DNA from: Lelliottia nimipressuralis
GTDB taxonomy: Bacteria > Pseudomonadota > Gammaproteobacteria > Enterobacterales > Enterobacteriaceae
Length of the DNA stretch: 64,000 bases
Direction of reading: 5' to 3'
Assembly: GCF_004402045.1 (NCBI RefSeq)
Contig: NZ_SOMG01000030.1
Coordinates: forward strand, 1,178,001 to 1,242,000
Numbering within the stretch: the stretch's first letter is position 1; each line of letters opens with the position of its first letter. Shown here in pieces: positions 13,266 to 26,007 of the stretch. The notes beneath the pieces were generated by a model. The model had not been told where the DNA came from, made no database searches, and saw only the letters and a list, made by a program, of their open reading frames with translations. A program made the position numbers and the translations under genes.

Positions 13266-13826
13266 TCAGGCTTCACTGGCAACAATCTGCTCGATGGTCC
13301 ACGGATGAAACTTCACTGTGACCTGTCCGTCCGTGACGGCCAGCGTCGGGTTCGGTAACCGCTCGCGTTCACCTTTGGGGGAGCTCGTCTTAACAAAGAT
13401 CCCCGGCTTGCTTAAGCCTTCGTCGGATAACAGGGCCAGCGCGCGCGCGTTCAGCGTTTCCGGCTCACCCGGCAGGACAATTTCGATATGCTCCCAGCCT
13501 TCGTGCGGATAGCGTTTCTCACCCGGCCACGGCAGTTCAACTACGGTGAATTGCCAGTGTGCCACGCTGACAGGCTGATGCAGTTTGAACAGGCAAATGG
13601 GGCGACCGTTAATGATATTCTCGGACAGCAGCTCACCACACCGTTCGAACCCGCGACGCCAGCGCTCGGCGGTCGCGTTTTGATGACAGCGCAAAGAGAT
13701 GTGATCGGCCTCAAGCGGCGCGATATCCAGACCAAGACGGGTGGCAAGTTCTGTGAACGCCTGGGTGAAGCGCGGTAAATCTGCGGAAATATCATGCAGT
13801 TCGTCAATGGATTGCCAGTTCGCCAT
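13266..13826 (-). CDS. yecM: VOC-superfamily protein YecM
   Basis: 186 residues, close to E. coli YecM (188). The predicted fold is of the glyoxalase/VOC type, with metal-ligand-like residues in DHISLRCH and EHIEIVLPG. The reaction is unknown. It reads towards cutC, 78 bp upstream of it, and is divergent from argS across 239 bp that hold both promoters. Confidence 0.88.
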   Translation of the reverse strand: MANWQSIDELHDISADLPRFTQAFTELATRLGLDIAPLEADHISLRCHQNATAERWRRGFERCGELLSENIINGRPICLFKLHQPVSVAHWQFTVVELPWPGEKRYPHEGWEHIEIVLPGEPETLNARALALLSDEGLSKPGIFVKTSSPKGERERLPNPTLAVTDGQVTVKFHPWTIEQIVASEA

Positions 13827-14065
13827 AAATCAGTCTCTTTTCGGGTCGCAAAGGCGCTAATTTACTCTGTTGCCCTGTTTTGACCAACCGCAGAATACGG
13901 CTTTTTATGACTGCATGATTATGCACTCCTTCTTAGCCTGGATTCTGAACAATCTTCGGCCCCCGCGATGCTGACGCCAGAAGGCATTTGCAGTATACTC
14001 CCGCCCTAAATTCTTTAACTGGCGCGGGCGGTTGTAAGCCCGCATCAAAAACGTAAGGTATCCAG

Positions 14066-15799
14066 GTGAATATTCAGGCTCTTCTCTCCGAAAAAGTCAG
14101 TCAGGCACTGATTGCCGCAGGTGCGCCTGCGGATTGCGAACCGCAGGTTCGTCAGTCAGCAAAAGTACAGTTTGGCGACTATCAGGCTAATGGCGTGATG
14201 GCAGTGGCTAAAAAACTGGGCATGCCGCCGCGACAGCTCGCTGAGCAGGTACTGACGCATCTGGATCTCACCGGCATTGCCAGCAAAACCGAAATTGCCG
14301 GCCCGGGCTTTATCAATATCTTCCTGGAACCTGCGTTCCTGGCCGGCCACGTTGACGCGGCGCTGAAATCTGACCGTCTGGGTGTTTCCCAGCCGGAAGC
14401 GCAGACCGTCGTGATCGACTACTCTGCCCCTAACGTGGCGAAAGAGATGCACGTTGGCCACCTGCGCTCCACCATCATCGGTGATGCCGCAGTGCGCACG
14501 CTCGAGTTCCTCGGTCACAAGGTGATCCGCGCGAACCACGTGGGCGACTGGGGTACCCAGTTCGGCATGCTGATTGCCTACCTGGAAAAACAGCAGCAGG
14601 AAAACGCGGGTGAAATGGCGCTGGCGGACCTGGAAGGGTTCTATCGCGAAGCCAAAAAACACTACGATGAAGACGAAGCCTTTGCCGAACGCGCGCGCAG
14701 CTACGTGGTAAAACTGCAGGGCGGCGATCAATACTTCCTCGAGATGTGGCGCAAGCTGGTTGACATCACCATGTCTCAGAACCAGCTCACCTATAACCGT
14801 CTGAACGTGACCCTGACCCGTGACGACGTAATGGGTGAAAGCCTCTATAACCCGATGCTGCCGGGCATTGTGGCCGACCTGAAAGCAAAAAACCTGGCGG
14901 TTGAGAGCGAAGGCGCAACGGTAGTGTTCCTTGATGAGTACAAAAACAAGGAAGGCGAACCGATGGGCGTGATCATCCAGAAAAAGGATGGCGGCTACCT
15001 CTACACCACCACCGATATCGCCTGCGCGAAATACCGTTACGAAACGCTGCACGCCGACCGCGTGCTGTACTACATCGATTCCCGTCAGCACCAGCACCTG
15101 ATGCAGGCGTGGACGATAGTGCGTAAAGCCGGTTACGTGCCAGATTGCGTTCCGCTGGAACACCACATGTTTGGCATGATGTTGGGCAAAGACGGCAAGC
15201 CGTTCAAGACCCGCGCGGGTGGTACCGTAAAACTCTCCGACCTGCTGGACGAAGCGCTGGAACGCGCCCGTCGCCTGGTGGCTGAGAAGAACCCGGACAT
15301 GCCGGCCGATGAACTGGAAAAACTGGCGAACGCCGTGGGTATCGGCGCGGTGAAATACGCGGATCTCTCCAAGAACCGTACCACCGACTATATCTTCGAC
15401 TGGGATAACATGCTGGCGTTTGAAGGCAACACCGCGCCGTACATGCAGTACGCCTATACCCGCGTGCTCTCGGTATTCCGTAAAGCCAATATCGACGAAA
15501 GCGCGCTGGCGAATGCTGCCGTGACCATCACTGAAGATCGTGAAGCACAGCTGGCGGCGCGTCTGCTGCAGTTCGAAGAGACGCTGACGGTTGTTGCGCG
15601 TGACGGCACACCGCACGTGATGTGTGCTTACCTGTACGATCTGGCGGGCCTGTTCTCCGGCTTCTACGAGCACTGCCCTATTCTGTCTGCGGAAAATGAA
15701 TCGGTCCGCAACAGCCGCCTGAAGCTGGCGCAGCTCACGGCGAAGACCCTGAAGCTGGGTCTGGATACCCTGGGTATCGAAACCGTAGAGCGTATGTAA
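14066..15799 (+). CDS. argS: Arginyl-tRNA synthetase
   Basis: 577 residues, full length. It is a class I enzyme with the HIGH-type motif HVGHLRST at about residue 130, just after APNVAKEM. The KMSKS loop is degenerate, as usual for this enzyme. It has an N-terminal Add-1 domain and a C-terminal DALR anticodon domain ending LGIETVERM. It charges tRNA-Arg. It is monocistronic with a strong terminator. Confidence 0.98.
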   Translation: MNIQALLSEKVSQALIAAGAPADCEPQVRQSAKVQFGDYQANGVMAVAKKLGMPPRQLAEQVLTHLDLTGIASKTEIAGPGFINIFLEPAFLAGHVDAALKSDRLGVSQPEAQTVVIDYSAPNVAKEMHVGHLRSTIIGDAAVRTLEFLGHKVIRANHVGDWGTQFGMLIAYLEKQQQENAGEMALADLEGFYREAKKHYDEDEAFAERARSYVVKLQGGDQYFLEMWRKLVDITMSQNQLTYNRLNVTLTRDDVMGESLYNPMLPGIVADLKAKNLAVESEGATVVFLDEYKNKEGEPMGVIIQKKDGGYLYTTTDIACAKYRYETLHADRVLYYIDSRQHQHLMQAWTIVRKAGYVPDCVPLEHHMFGMMLGKDGKPFKTRAGGTVKLSDLLDEALERARRLVAEKNPDMPADELEKLANAVGIGAVKYADLSKNRTTDYIFDWDNMLAFEGNTAPYMQYAYTRVLSVFRKANIDESALANAAVTITEDREAQLAARLLQFEETLTVVARDGTPHVMCAYLYDLAGLFSGFYEHCPILSAENESVRNSRLKLAQLTAKTLKLGLDTLGIETVERM

Positions 15800-15805
15800 A
15801 AAAGA

Positions 15806-15834
15806 AACCCGGCAATCGCCGGGTTTTGTTTTTT
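15806..15834 (+). terminator. Rho-independent terminator of argS
   Basis: The stem AACCCGGC / GCCGGGTT with loop AATC is followed by TTGTTTTTT, six bases past the argS stop. It faces flhE convergently. Confidence 0.92.
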
Positions 15835-15855
15835 GCAGTCCTGATAATACGACCG

Positions 15856-16248
15856 TCAGCGGTAGTTCACGATGACGGAATTACTCTGCACCTTCAGCGC
15901 CGGGATCAAACGTCCCCCGCCCGGCACTTCCCAGATAAAACGCAAAGGTTCAATGGCAGGCACGCCGTTGAACGCCTGCGTCGTACCGTTTTCTCCGTCG
16001 ATTTCCGTGCAGCGCGTCTGAGAACAGAGGCGCACCTGCAGCCCGGCAGGCGTTGGGCCAATCAGCCTGTAGTTCCAGACCACAAGGCCCATCTGGCCGG
16101 AAACCGCGTCAGAAGGCGACAGCGGGTTAGATGACATAGCCACACCCCGGTTGCTGAGCGTCACGCCCATGCTGCTTGCCTGCCAGGTGCCTCCCCCGGC
16201 AGCCTGCGCTGCCAGCGGGAAGAGCAAAATCCATAACCATTTACGCAT
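15856..16248 (-). CDS. flhE: Flagellar protein FlhE
   Basis: 130 residues with a clear Sec signal peptide (MRKWLWILLFPLAAQAAG). It contains a Cys pair (CSQTRC). FlhE is a periplasmic chaperone-like protein, tied in Salmonella to preventing proton leak through the flagellar export gate. It is coupled to flhA, whose stop it abuts. E. coli yecT, which lies next to it there, is absent. Confidence 0.95.
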   Translation of the reverse strand: MRKWLWILLFPLAAQAAGGGTWQASSMGVTLSNRGVAMSSNPLSPSDAVSGQMGLVVWNYRLIGPTPAGLQVRLCSQTRCTEIDGENGTTQAFNGVPAIEPLRFIWEVPGGGRLIPALKVQSNSVIVNYR

Positions 16249-18326
16249 TATTTTCCTCCAATCGTCGCGGTCATGCGGATATGACGGTTATCCGACAGCT
16301 CCAGATTCGACAGCACGACCAGCTGGTTCAGGCTGCGACGCAGGAAGCGCGACAGCAGCGGACGCAGCGCGTGGTTCACCAGCAGCACCGGCGGCGCGCC
16401 CAGCATCTCCTGACGCGCCAGCGCCTCCTGCGTTTGCGCCAGCAGACGGTCCGCCAGGCCCGGCTCCAGCCCGCCACCGCCCTGCAGGGCCTGAAGCAGC
16501 AGACGCTCAAGCGGCGTATCGAGACCAATAACCTGCACTTCCCCGGTGCCCGGGAACCACTGCTGGGTGATCGCACGTCCCAGCGCCACGCGCACTACCG
16601 CCGTCAGCTCGTGCGGATCGCTCTGGATTGGCGCATGCTCTGCCAGCGTTTCCAGAATGGTGCGCATATCGCGGATCGGCACTTTTTCGTCGAGCAGGTT
16701 TTGCAGCACCTTGTGCAGCGTGGTCAGCGTCACCACGCCCGGGACCAGATCTTCGGTCAGCTTCGGCATCTCCTGCGTGACGCGGTCGAGCAGCTGCTGC
16801 GCTTCCTGACGGCCAAACAGCTCTGCTGAGAATTGCCCAATCAGGTGATTAAGGTGGGTCGCCACCACGGTACTGGCTTCTACCACCGTATAACCCTGGA
16901 TTTGCGCCTGCTCTTTCAGGGCACTTTCAATCCAGATAGCGGCCAGGCCAAAGGCCGGATCGATGGTTTGCTCGCCCGGCAGCGTGCCTGCTGCCGTGCC
17001 GGGGTTAATCGCCAGCCAGCGGCCCGGATAGGCATCACCGCTGCCAATTTCGACACCTTTCATCAGGATGCGATAGCGCGCGGGCGGCAGGTCCATATTG
17101 TCCCGGATGTGCACAACCGGCGGCAGGAAGCCCATATCCTGCGCGAATTTTTTACGAATACTGCGGATACGACCAAGCAGCTCGCCATCCTGCTGGAAAT
17201 CGACCATCGGAATCAGGCGATATCCGACTTCCATTCCCAGGGAATCTTCCAGTTGAACGTCGTTCCAGGTCGCTTCTACGGCCTGGGTGTTCTCCGGCAT
17301 TTTTACCGGAACAGGTTCCGCTGACGGTTTGGTCTCACGGCCACGCATCCACCAGGCAAGCCCCAGCAGCCCCGCGGTAAACAGCAGGAACACCAGGTTT
17401 GGCATCCCCGGCACCAGGCCGAGTAAACCCAGAACGGCAGCGGCCAGCAGCATAACGCGCGGGTTACTGAAGAGCTGGCCCACCATCTGCTCGCCAACGT
17501 CCTGGTCAGTACTGACGCGGGTGACAATCACACCCGCCGCCGTGGAGATAACCAGCGCCGGGATCTGCGCGACCAGACCGTCACCAATGGTCAGCAGCGT
17601 ATAGCTTTCCGCCGCGTGGCCCATGTCCATCCCGTGCTGCAATACCCCCACCAGCAGGCCGCCGACCACGTTAATCACCATGATCAGAATGCCCGCGATG
17701 GCGTCACCGCGCACAAACTTACTCGCACCGTCCATGGAGCCGTAGAAGTCCGCTTCCTGCGTCACTTCCGAACGGCGTTTTTTGGCTTCATCTTCGGCGA
17801 TAAGCCCGGCGTTCAGGTCGGCGTCGATCGCCATCTGCTTGCCCGGCATCCCGTCCAGCACAAAACGCGCGCCCACTTCCGCGATACGCCCTGCACCTTT
17901 GGTGATAACCATAAAGTTGATGATAACGAGGATAACGAACACCACGATACCGATAGCGAAATTACCGCCCACCAGGAAGTGGCCGAACGCCTCCACCACT
18001 TTACCCGCCGCTGCCGCACCGGTGTGGCCTTCCATCAGAATGATACGCGTGGAAGCCACGTTCAGCGCCAGTCGGAGCAAGGTGGTAAACAGCAGAATGG
18101 TCGGGAACGCGGCGAACTCCAGGGTACGCTGGGTGAACATCGCCACCAGCAGCACCATAATGGACAGCGCAATGTTGAAAGTGAAAAGCAGATCGAGGAT
18201 GAACGCCGGGAGCGGCAGTACCATCATCGACAGAATTAGCAGGATCAGAATCGGCCCGGCAAGGATCTGCCATTGGGTCGATTTCAGGTTGCCGGGCAGG
18301 CGCAACATTGCCACCAGATTAGCCAT
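16248..18326 (-). CDS. flhA: Flagellar type III export gate protein FlhA
   Basis: 692 residues, same length as E. coli FlhA. It has about eight N-terminal membrane helices and the conserved FHIPEP region (NFMVITKGAGRIAEVGARF). A large cytoplasmic C-terminal domain forms the nonameric ring that receives export chaperones. It is part of the proton-driven flagellar export apparatus. It overlaps flhB by eight bases and belongs to the FlhDC-dependent class II flhBAE operon. Confidence 0.98.
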   Translation of the reverse strand: MANLVAMLRLPGNLKSTQWQILAGPILILLILSMMVLPLPAFILDLLFTFNIALSIMVLLVAMFTQRTLEFAAFPTILLFTTLLRLALNVASTRIILMEGHTGAAAAGKVVEAFGHFLVGGNFAIGIVVFVILVIINFMVITKGAGRIAEVGARFVLDGMPGKQMAIDADLNAGLIAEDEAKKRRSEVTQEADFYGSMDGASKFVRGDAIAGILIMVINVVGGLLVGVLQHGMDMGHAAESYTLLTIGDGLVAQIPALVISTAAGVIVTRVSTDQDVGEQMVGQLFSNPRVMLLAAAVLGLLGLVPGMPNLVFLLFTAGLLGLAWWMRGRETKPSAEPVPVKMPENTQAVEATWNDVQLEDSLGMEVGYRLIPMVDFQQDGELLGRIRSIRKKFAQDMGFLPPVVHIRDNMDLPPARYRILMKGVEIGSGDAYPGRWLAINPGTAAGTLPGEQTIDPAFGLAAIWIESALKEQAQIQGYTVVEASTVVATHLNHLIGQFSAELFGRQEAQQLLDRVTQEMPKLTEDLVPGVVTLTTLHKVLQNLLDEKVPIRDMRTILETLAEHAPIQSDPHELTAVVRVALGRAITQQWFPGTGEVQVIGLDTPLERLLLQALQGGGGLEPGLADRLLAQTQEALARQEMLGAPPVLLVNHALRPLLSRFLRRSLNQLVVLSNLELSDNRHIRMTATIGGK

Positions 18327-19467
18327 CAGTGTCCTTCTCGTTCATAAAATCCAGCGCGGCAGGCACCGGAAGGTTCTCAGGTTTCACAGGCCGTTGACCG
18401 CCGGCCAGACGCCAGCGCTTCAACTGCCATACCCAGGCCAGAACTTCCGCCACGGCGGCGTAGAGTTGCCCGGGGATCTGTTGTCCAATATCCGCATGGC
18501 GGTACAGGGCACGCGCCAGCGGAGGGGCTTCGAGGATTGGCACGCGATGTTCGGTGCCAACTTCGCGGATACGCAGTGCGATCAGTCCCGCCCCTTTCGC
18601 CACCACTTTCGGCGCGCTCATTTTGTTTTCGTCATAGCGCAGCGCAACGGAATAGTGTGTCGGGTTGGTAACGATGACGTCGGCCTTCGGCACATCGTCC
18701 ATCATGCGGCGACGGGCGGCGGCACGCTGCATCTGGCGGATACGCCCTTTCACGTGCGGGTCACCTTCCATCTGCTTGTATTCGTCACGGATGTCCTGAC
18801 GTGACATCCGCAGTTTCTTAAAGTGGGTATAAAGCTGGAAGATCACGTCAAAACCCACCATCGGGATAATGCTGAGCACCACCAGCAGCGCGCAGAGCCC
18901 AACCAGGTTCAGCGCGTTGCTCATCGCGGTGAGCGGCGATTCGCTGATAAGACGCATCATTTCCGGCCAGTGGTACCAGAGGTAAAACCCCGCGGAACTG
19001 CCCATCAGCACCGATTTGAGAACGGCTTTGAGCAGCTCAGCCCCGGTCTGGGCAGAGAACATTTTTGCAATGCCCGGCAGCGGGTTCAGTTTAGAAAATT
19101 TCGGCTGCAGCGATTTGGCGCTAAAAACCAGACCGCCCAGCATCACCGGGGAAACCAACGCGACCAGCACAACCCCGGTAATCAGGGGCAACAGCGCGGC
19201 CATGGCCCCTTTGATAAGCTGAATAATCTGGCTGAGGATCAGATTCGGATCGTTGACCATGCTGTGGTCAAACCGTAAGCCGGTTGAGAGCATTCCCGCC
19301 AGCTTGCGGGCGAGCGACTCCCCACCCCACCAGATAATGCACACGCCTACGATAAGGATCAGCAGGGAGGTCAATTCTCGGGATCGGGGGATCTGCCCTT
19401 CCTCACGCGCCTTTTCTAGTCGGTGGGGTGTGGGGGCTTCCGTTTTGTCGTCGTTCTCTTCTGCCAC
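18319..19467 (-). CDS. flhB: Flagellar export switch protein FlhB
   Basis: 382 residues with four membrane helices, then a cytoplasmic domain carrying the self-cleaving NPTH motif (VTNPTHYSVAL, about residues 267-277). Cleavage between Asn and Pro switches export from rod/hook to filament substrates. It is the first gene of flhBAE. Its promoter should lie in the 148 bp before cheZ, which also hold the cheZ terminator. Confidence 0.98.
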   Translation of the reverse strand: MAEENDDKTEAPTPHRLEKAREEGQIPRSRELTSLLILIVGVCIIWWGGESLARKLAGMLSTGLRFDHSMVNDPNLILSQIIQLIKGAMAALLPLITGVVLVALVSPVMLGGLVFSAKSLQPKFSKLNPLPGIAKMFSAQTGAELLKAVLKSVLMGSSAGFYLWYHWPEMMRLISESPLTAMSNALNLVGLCALLVVLSIIPMVGFDVIFQLYTHFKKLRMSRQDIRDEYKQMEGDPHVKGRIRQMQRAAARRRMMDDVPKADVIVTNPTHYSVALRYDENKMSAPKVVAKGAGLIALRIREVGTEHRVPILEAPPLARALYRHADIGQQIPGQLYAAVAEVLAWVWQLKRWRLAGGQRPVKPENLPVPAALDFMNEKDTDG

Positions 19468-19530
19468 AGTGCATGCTCAGCCCATTACGTCACGGGTATC
19501 ATGCCAGCGCAGCGGAAATCCAATGGCGGG

Positions 19531-19556
19531 AAAAGCCCGTTTATTCGGGCTCTTTT
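19531..19556 (-). terminator. Terminator after the tar-tap-cheRBYZ operon
   Basis: The hairpin AGCCCG / CGGGCT lies about 60 bp past the cheZ stop. It is flanked by AAAA and TTTT, so it can end transcription either way. It separates the chemotaxis operon from flhBAE. Confidence 0.75.
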
Positions 19557-19615
19557 CGGTGATTTTGTCGCAAACCACCTCAGGGGGCATTAACCTCCTG
19601 AGGCGGAATGGACAA

Positions 19616-20260
19616 TCAGAAGCCGAGGCTGTCCAGCAGGTCGTCGACCTGATCCTGGCTCGCCACAACGCCCGCTTTGCTGGCGTCGAGCTGTGGCCCA
19701 TTGAGCAGGCTTTCGTTCTCGCGTTTTGGACGAGCTGCCGGTTCCGGGATGTTCTCCAGCAGAACCATCAGCAGCTGACGCTCAATCTCCTGGATAACAT
19801 CCATCATGCGCTTGATCACCTGACCGGTCAGGTCCTGGAAATCCTGCGCCATCATGATGTCCAGCAGCTGGGCGTTGGTGAAGCTGGTGTGGCCCGGCAC
19901 ATCACCCAGGTACTGACGGGTATCCGTCACCAGTTCGCGGGCATCCGCCAGCTCGATAGGGTTTTCAAACCACTCGTCCCAGCGTTTGCTCAGCGCTTTC
20001 GCCCCCTTTTCCATCGCATCCTGGTGCGGCTGTGATGCTTCAACGCTGTTCAGCGCACGTTCAGCGGCCTGGGCGGTCATCTGCACAACGTAGTCCAGAC
20101 GATCGCGGGCATCAGGAATCGCTTCCGCCGCTTCGGCAATCGCCTGATCCAGACCCAGCTCACGCAGGCTGTCACGCAGCATGCGCGTCAGGCTGCCGAT
20201 GCGGACGATGATATCGCTCGGCGAGTGTTCTTCAACGGGTTTCATAGCAGGTTGCAACAT
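19616..20260 (-). CDS. cheZ: CheY-P phosphatase CheZ
   Basis: 214 residues from the ATG at 20260 (MLQPAMKP). The GAGG eight bases before this ATG fits better than it does for the GTG/ATG at 20269/20266, and the length equals E. coli CheZ. It has a long four-helix bundle with the catalytic region ([19 protein letters not shown]) and ends DDLLDSLGF, the CheY-binding tail. It switches off the motor signal by dephosphorylating CheY-P. It is the last gene of the operon. Confidence 0.96.
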   Translation of the reverse strand: MLQPAMKPVEEHSPSDIIVRIGSLTRMLRDSLRELGLDQAIAEAAEAIPDARDRLDYVVQMTAQAAERALNSVEASQPHQDAMEKGAKALSKRWDEWFENPIELADARELVTDTRQYLGDVPGHTSFTNAQLLDIMMAQDFQDLTGQVIKRMMDVIQEIERQLLMVLLENIPEPAARPKRENESLLNGPQLDASKAGVVASQDQVDDLLDSLGF

Positions 20261-20270
20261 TTCCATCACC

Positions 20271-21723
<1,453 letters not shown>

Positions 21724-21727
<4 letters not shown>

Positions 21728-22590
21728 GCTTTTTCCTTACTCAGCGCATATACCGTTTGCCCACGCAGGCTAAACTCACGCGCGAGGTTGCTGAAGTTTT
21801 CCGAGTGCCCGGCAAACAGTAAACCGTCAGGCTTGAGCAACGGAACAAACCGACGCAGAATGTCCTGTTGCGTCGTTTTATCAAAATAGATCATGACGTT
21901 ACGGCAAAAAATGGCGTCGAACGGCCCCGGCACGTTGTACTGCTTATCCAGCAGGTTAACGGGCGCGAACTCCACGCAGTTCGCCAGCTCCTGGCGTACG
22001 CGTACCAGGCCTTCATGCGGGCCTGTCCCGCGCATGAAATAACGCTGCAGCTGCTGCGGCGACAGCGTTTTCAGCTCATCCTGGCGATAAACACCGTTGC
22101 GCGCCTTCTCCAGCACCTCGGTATCGATATCGCTGGCGTAAACTTTCCAGCGTCCGGGCGTCATTCCCAGCGTGTCTGCAAGGGTAATCGCCAGTGAGTA
22201 AGGCTCTTCGCCCGTCGAGGCAGCCGCACTCCAGACGCGATACTCTCCGGTGCGACGGCGCGCGTGCTCTGCCAGTACCGGGAAGTGGTGAGCTTCACGG
22301 AAAAACGCCGTCAGGTTGGTGGTTAAGGAGTTAATGAAAGCCTGCCACTCTGCGCTGTTCTGGTTCGCCTCGAGCATGCTCAGATAGCGACCAAAATCAT
22401 CCAGCCCCAGCGTACGCAAGCGCCGCACCAGACGGTTGTAGACCATGTCTCGCTTATGATCCGCAAGCACGATCCCCGCACGCTGGTAGATTAACTGACA
22501 TATCCGACGAAAATGCGCGTCGGACAGCGCGAGGCGCTGTGTCATCTGCAACAATAATGACGTTTGCCCAGGGGGCATTGGTGATGTCAT
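21724..22590 (-). CDS. cheR: Chemoreceptor glutamate methyltransferase CheR
   Basis: 288 residues (E. coli 286). It has an N-terminal helical domain with [13 protein letters not shown], a SAM-binding core with the [14 protein letters not shown] motif and a beta-subdomain. CheR docks on the receptor C-terminal pentapeptide. The neighbouring Tar carries that peptide but Tap does not. It methylates receptor glutamates during adaptation. Confidence 0.98.
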
Positions 22591-22609
22591 AGCGCCTTCT
22601 TAATTACAT

Positions 22610-24211
22610 TCAGGATACAACTGGCACGGCCTGCGACCGCCCGACTTCTGTTACTGCTTCAACGTGCTCTTTCACATTAAATACCGCGACCAGCCCGGTC
22701 AGGCGATCCGCCTGGCTGGCCAGCTGATCGGTTGCCGCTGCCGCTTCCTCGACTAACGAGGCGTTTTGTTGCGTCACCTGATCCATCTGGCTGACGGCCT
22801 GGGCAACCTGCTCAATGCCGCGACGCTGCTCGTCCGACGCCGAGGCAATTTCGCCCATGATGTCGTTCACCCGCGTGACGGAGGTGACAATCTCGTGCAT
22901 GGTTTTCGCCGCCGTGTCCACCAGCGTTGAGCCCTGCTGAACGCGCGAGACCGACTCTTCAATCAGCACCTTAATCTCTTTTGCCGCGTTGGCGCTGCGG
23001 CTCGCCAGGTTACGCACTTCCCCCGCCACCACCGCAAACCCGCGCCCCTGCTCTCCGGCACGCGCCGCTTCAACGGCGGCATTCAGCGCCAGAATGTTGG
23101 TCTGGAACGCGATACCGTCAATCACGCTGATGATGTCACCAATTTTCTGCGAACTGGTGGCAATCTCCTGCATGGTGCTGGCGACGTGAGAGGCCTGATC
23201 GCCGCCCTTCTTCGCCGTCATCGCCGCCTGTTTTGACAGGTCAGACGCCTGACGCGCGTTATCGGCGTTCTGGCTTACCGTCGCGGTCAGTTGCTCCATG
23301 CTGGCCGCCGTCTGCGCCAGCGAAGCTGCCTGCTGCTCGGTGCGGGAGGAGAGATCGTTATTGCCTGCCGCAATCTCTGAGATCCCGGTGTGCATGGCAT
23401 AACTGCCCTGACGCACATCGGATACCGTTTCCCTGAGCGATCCCTGCATCGCCTTCAGGCTGGCAAAGATCGCCGAAATTTCGTTCTTACCGAACACCGC
23501 CACCGGACGCGCCAGGTCACCCTTCGCAATGCTGTCGAAGTGGCTGCTGACAATCGCCAGCGGTTGTACAATCATTCTGCGCGCCCAGAGCAACGCCCCG
23601 CCGGTCAGCAGCCCTGCCAGAATCACAACCACGGCAAAGATGACGCCCGACATGTGATAGCTTTTGCGGCTGTCTTCACCGGCACGCTGAACGGACTGGT
23701 TAATATCCTGCTGCCACGCGTTAAAGCTGCCGTCAAACGCCGCCTGAGAGGCCTGAACCGGTGCGGTCATGAAGTCCGAAAGCTGGTTGTTCTCAAGCCA
23801 GGTCGCCTGGTGGTCGAGATCGCTGTACCACTGCTCAAAGTTCGTCTTCATCGCGGCCTTCAGCGCTCTCTCTTTCTCGCTGTCGGCGGCCTGCGCCGTA
23901 AAGGCTTTAAACTGCGTATCAGCCTGTTTCAGACTGTCACGCGCGGTCGCCATCAGCGCTTTAATGTCATCCGGCGGATAGCTCAGCGCGGTTAAGGTTC
24001 CCGCCTTGTTCAGCGCAGTGCTTGCCTGCAACAGCACGGCACGCGTTTGTGCCAGTGCGGAGCGCTGCTGATTACTCGCCTCAACTTCCTGCAAATTCTG
24101 ATAGCCATCGCGAAACGCCCAAAAAGACAACCCGTTACTGCCAACCTGCAACACACCGCAAAGGATCAGAATCAAAAACAGTGTGGTCGAGATACGAATA
24201 CGATTTAACAT
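22610..24211 (-). CDS. tap: Methyl-accepting chemoreceptor Tap-like (dipeptide/pyrimidine type)
   Basis: 533 residues from [13 protein letters not shown], the same length as E. coli Tap. It has two membrane helices (about 10-30 and 190-210) bracketing a four-helix ligand domain. That domain retains the Tap-type [20 protein letters not shown] stretch. A HAMP domain and the invariant signalling tip ([20 protein letters not shown]) follow. It ends VPVVS and lacks the NWETF docking peptide, as does E. coli Tap. It lies between tar and cheR. Confidence 0.94.
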   Translation of the reverse strand: MLNRIRISTTLFLILILCGVLQVGSNGLSFWAFRDGYQNLQEVEASNQQRSALAQTRAVLLQASTALNKAGTLTALSYPPDDIKALMATARDSLKQADTQFKAFTAQAADSEKERALKAAMKTNFEQWYSDLDHQATWLENNQLSDFMTAPVQASQAAFDGSFNAWQQDINQSVQRAGEDSRKSYHMSGVIFAVVVILAGLLTGGALLWARRMIVQPLAIVSSHFDSIAKGDLARPVAVFGKNEISAIFASLKAMQGSLRETVSDVRQGSYAMHTGISEIAAGNNDLSSRTEQQAASLAQTAASMEQLTATVSQNADNARQASDLSKQAAMTAKKGGDQASHVASTMQEIATSSQKIGDIISVIDGIAFQTNILALNAAVEAARAGEQGRGFAVVAGEVRNLASRSANAAKEIKVLIEESVSRVQQGSTLVDTAAKTMHEIVTSVTRVNDIMGEIASASDEQRRGIEQVAQAVSQMDQVTQQNASLVEEAAAATDQLASQADRLTGLVAVFNVKEHVEAVTEVGRSQAVPVVS

Positions 24212-24255
24212 CCACGCTCCCATCAAGCGGCAAGCAGCCGCGGTTTAATTGTCAG

Positions 24256-25923
24256 TCAAAATGTTTCCCAGTTTTCATCTTGTCCGGTCGTCGCGGTACG
24301 CGTACGGTTGGCAGCCGATTCTGCGGCTGGCACGCGATACGTCGCCTGCGGGGTGACCGTGTTTCCAGCGAGTGAAGCGAGACGAAACGCCGAGACGGCC
24401 ATCTTCAGACGGCTCGCCTGGTCTTCCAGGGCAGCGGCCGCCGCAGCGGACTCCTGCACCAGGGCGGCGTTTTGCTGTGTCACGCGGTCCATTTCCGATA
24501 CCGCCAGGGCAACCTGGTCAATACCACGACTCTGCTCATCAGACGCAGAGGCGATTTCACCCATGATGTCCGTCACGCGGGTAACGGCATTCACGATGTC
24601 ATTCATGGTCTCCCCGGCACTTTCAACCAGCACGGAGCCGGTATCCACGCGGGAGACAGAATCTTCAATCAGCGATTTGATCTCTTTCGCCGCATTGGCG
24701 CTGCGGCTGGCCAGGTTACGTACTTCCCCGGCCACCACGGCAAACCCGCGCCCCTGTTCGCCCGCGCGCGCCGCTTCCACGGCGGCGTTCAGCGCCAGAA
24801 TGTTGGTCTGGAAAGCAATACCGTCGATCACGCTGATAATGTCGGCAATTTTCTTCGAGCTGTCGGCGATTTCGTGCATGGTTTTGACCACGCCATCCAC
24901 CACGCGACCGCCGCGCTGCGCCGTCTCGGAGGCGCTTTCCGCCAGCTGAGACGCCTGACGGGCGTTATCGGCGTTCTGCTTCACGGTCGCCGTGAGCTGC
25001 TCCATGCTGGCGGCCGTCTCTTCCAGGGCGGACGCCTGCTGTTCGGTGCGAGAAGAGAGGTCGTTATTCCCCATCGCAATTTCGCTGGTGCCGGTATAGA
25101 TCGCCTCAGACCCGTTACGCACGTTGGCGACGGTCTCGATGAGCGAACGCTGCATATGGTCAACGCTGTTTGCCAGCTCGGTGATCTCATTGCGCCCGGA
25201 CACGGTCAGCGTTTTGGTTAAGTCGCCGCCGGCAATTTCACGAATGTGGGCAATAACGCGGCCGAGAGGGTTAAGCAGGATATGGCGAATGCCGTACCAT
25301 ACCGCCACCAGCACAATGACCAGCGCCAGCGCCAGCACCGCCATCTGCCATTTCGCAAAGCGGTAGTCATTCTGGCTTTCAGTGAAGGCCGAGTGATACA
25401 GATCGCCGCTGACCTTCGCGTATTCCCCCAGCGCCGCGCCAAGTGCGTTTTGCATCCCTTGCGTAGGCTGCGCGAAATAGGCGTCCATGTTGCCGCTCTC
25501 CAGGAACTGAATCAGCTCTGTCAGGCCGGCAAAGTAGGCGTTGTATTTCTCATCAATATTCTGGCTCACCTGCTCCATCGCAGGCTGCGGGGTAATCTTT
25601 TTGAAGGCGTCGTAGTGTTTCGCGGCGTCAGCGAGGGTGGCACGGGCATTTTTCAACAGATCGGTTTTCGCGCTGCTCTGCTGATTGTTGGGATCCATCA
25701 TCATGCGCGCGGACGAGCGGCTCAGGTTGATACGCGTTTGCAGCATCAGATCCCACGTTGACGTGAGTTCACTCTGCTGCAGGCGGAGATCGTTTGAGGC
25801 CGCGAAACTGTCCTGGTTCTGTTTTAATGACGAGAAAAAAAGCCCGCCGGAAATGAGCTGAAGAAGTGCGAAAATGACCAGCACCATCATGAGCATTGTG
25901 ACAACGCGGATACGGTTCAACAT
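24256..25923 (-). CDS. tar: Methyl-accepting chemoreceptor Tar-like (aspartate type)
   Basis: 555 residues from [14 protein letters not shown]. The ligand domain keeps the Arg cluster of Tar ([19 protein letters not shown]) that binds aspartate. Two membrane helices, HAMP, methylation helices and the conserved signalling tip follow, with C-terminal NWETF for CheR/CheB docking. It is the first gene of tar-tap-cheRBYZ and has its own sigma-28 promoter. Aspartate as ligand is inferred from the Arg cluster. Confidence 0.94.
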   Translation of the reverse strand: MLNRIRVVTMLMMVLVIFALLQLISGGLFFSSLKQNQDSFAASNDLRLQQSELTSTWDLMLQTRINLSRSSARMMMDPNNQQSSAKTDLLKNARATLADAAKHYDAFKKITPQPAMEQVSQNIDEKYNAYFAGLTELIQFLESGNMDAYFAQPTQGMQNALGAALGEYAKVSGDLYHSAFTESQNDYRFAKWQMAVLALALVIVLVAVWYGIRHILLNPLGRVIAHIREIAGGDLTKTLTVSGRNEITELANSVDHMQRSLIETVANVRNGSEAIYTGTSEIAMGNNDLSSRTEQQASALEETAASMEQLTATVKQNADNARQASQLAESASETAQRGGRVVDGVVKTMHEIADSSKKIADIISVIDGIAFQTNILALNAAVEAARAGEQGRGFAVVAGEVRNLASRSANAAKEIKSLIEDSVSRVDTGSVLVESAGETMNDIVNAVTRVTDIMGEIASASDEQSRGIDQVALAVSEMDRVTQQNAALVQESAAAAAALEDQASRLKMAVSAFRLASLAGNTVTPQATYRVPAAESAANRTRTATTGQDENWETF

Positions 25924-25954
25924 ACAACACCTTCTCATAGATTTATTAACGGTG

Positions 25955-25981
25955 TTATCGGCACTGCCCACAGGAACTTTA
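25955..25981 (-). promoter_or_regulatory. Sigma-28 (FliA) promoter of tar
   Basis: On the minus strand TAAAGTTC-N11-GCCGATAA matches the flagellar sigma-28 consensus (TAAAGTTT-N11-GCCGATAA) with one mismatch and exact spacing. It lies 32 bp before the tar ATG and 27 bp beyond the stop of the upstream pilus gene. Confidence 0.93.
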
Positions 25982-26007
25982 CATTTGAGAAAGGGAAAAG
26001 CGCGGGG

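Noticed and set aside
14156..15673. 505-codon open frame on the minus strand
   Set aside because: It lies opposite argS, has no ribosome site, and shows a shadow-type composition.
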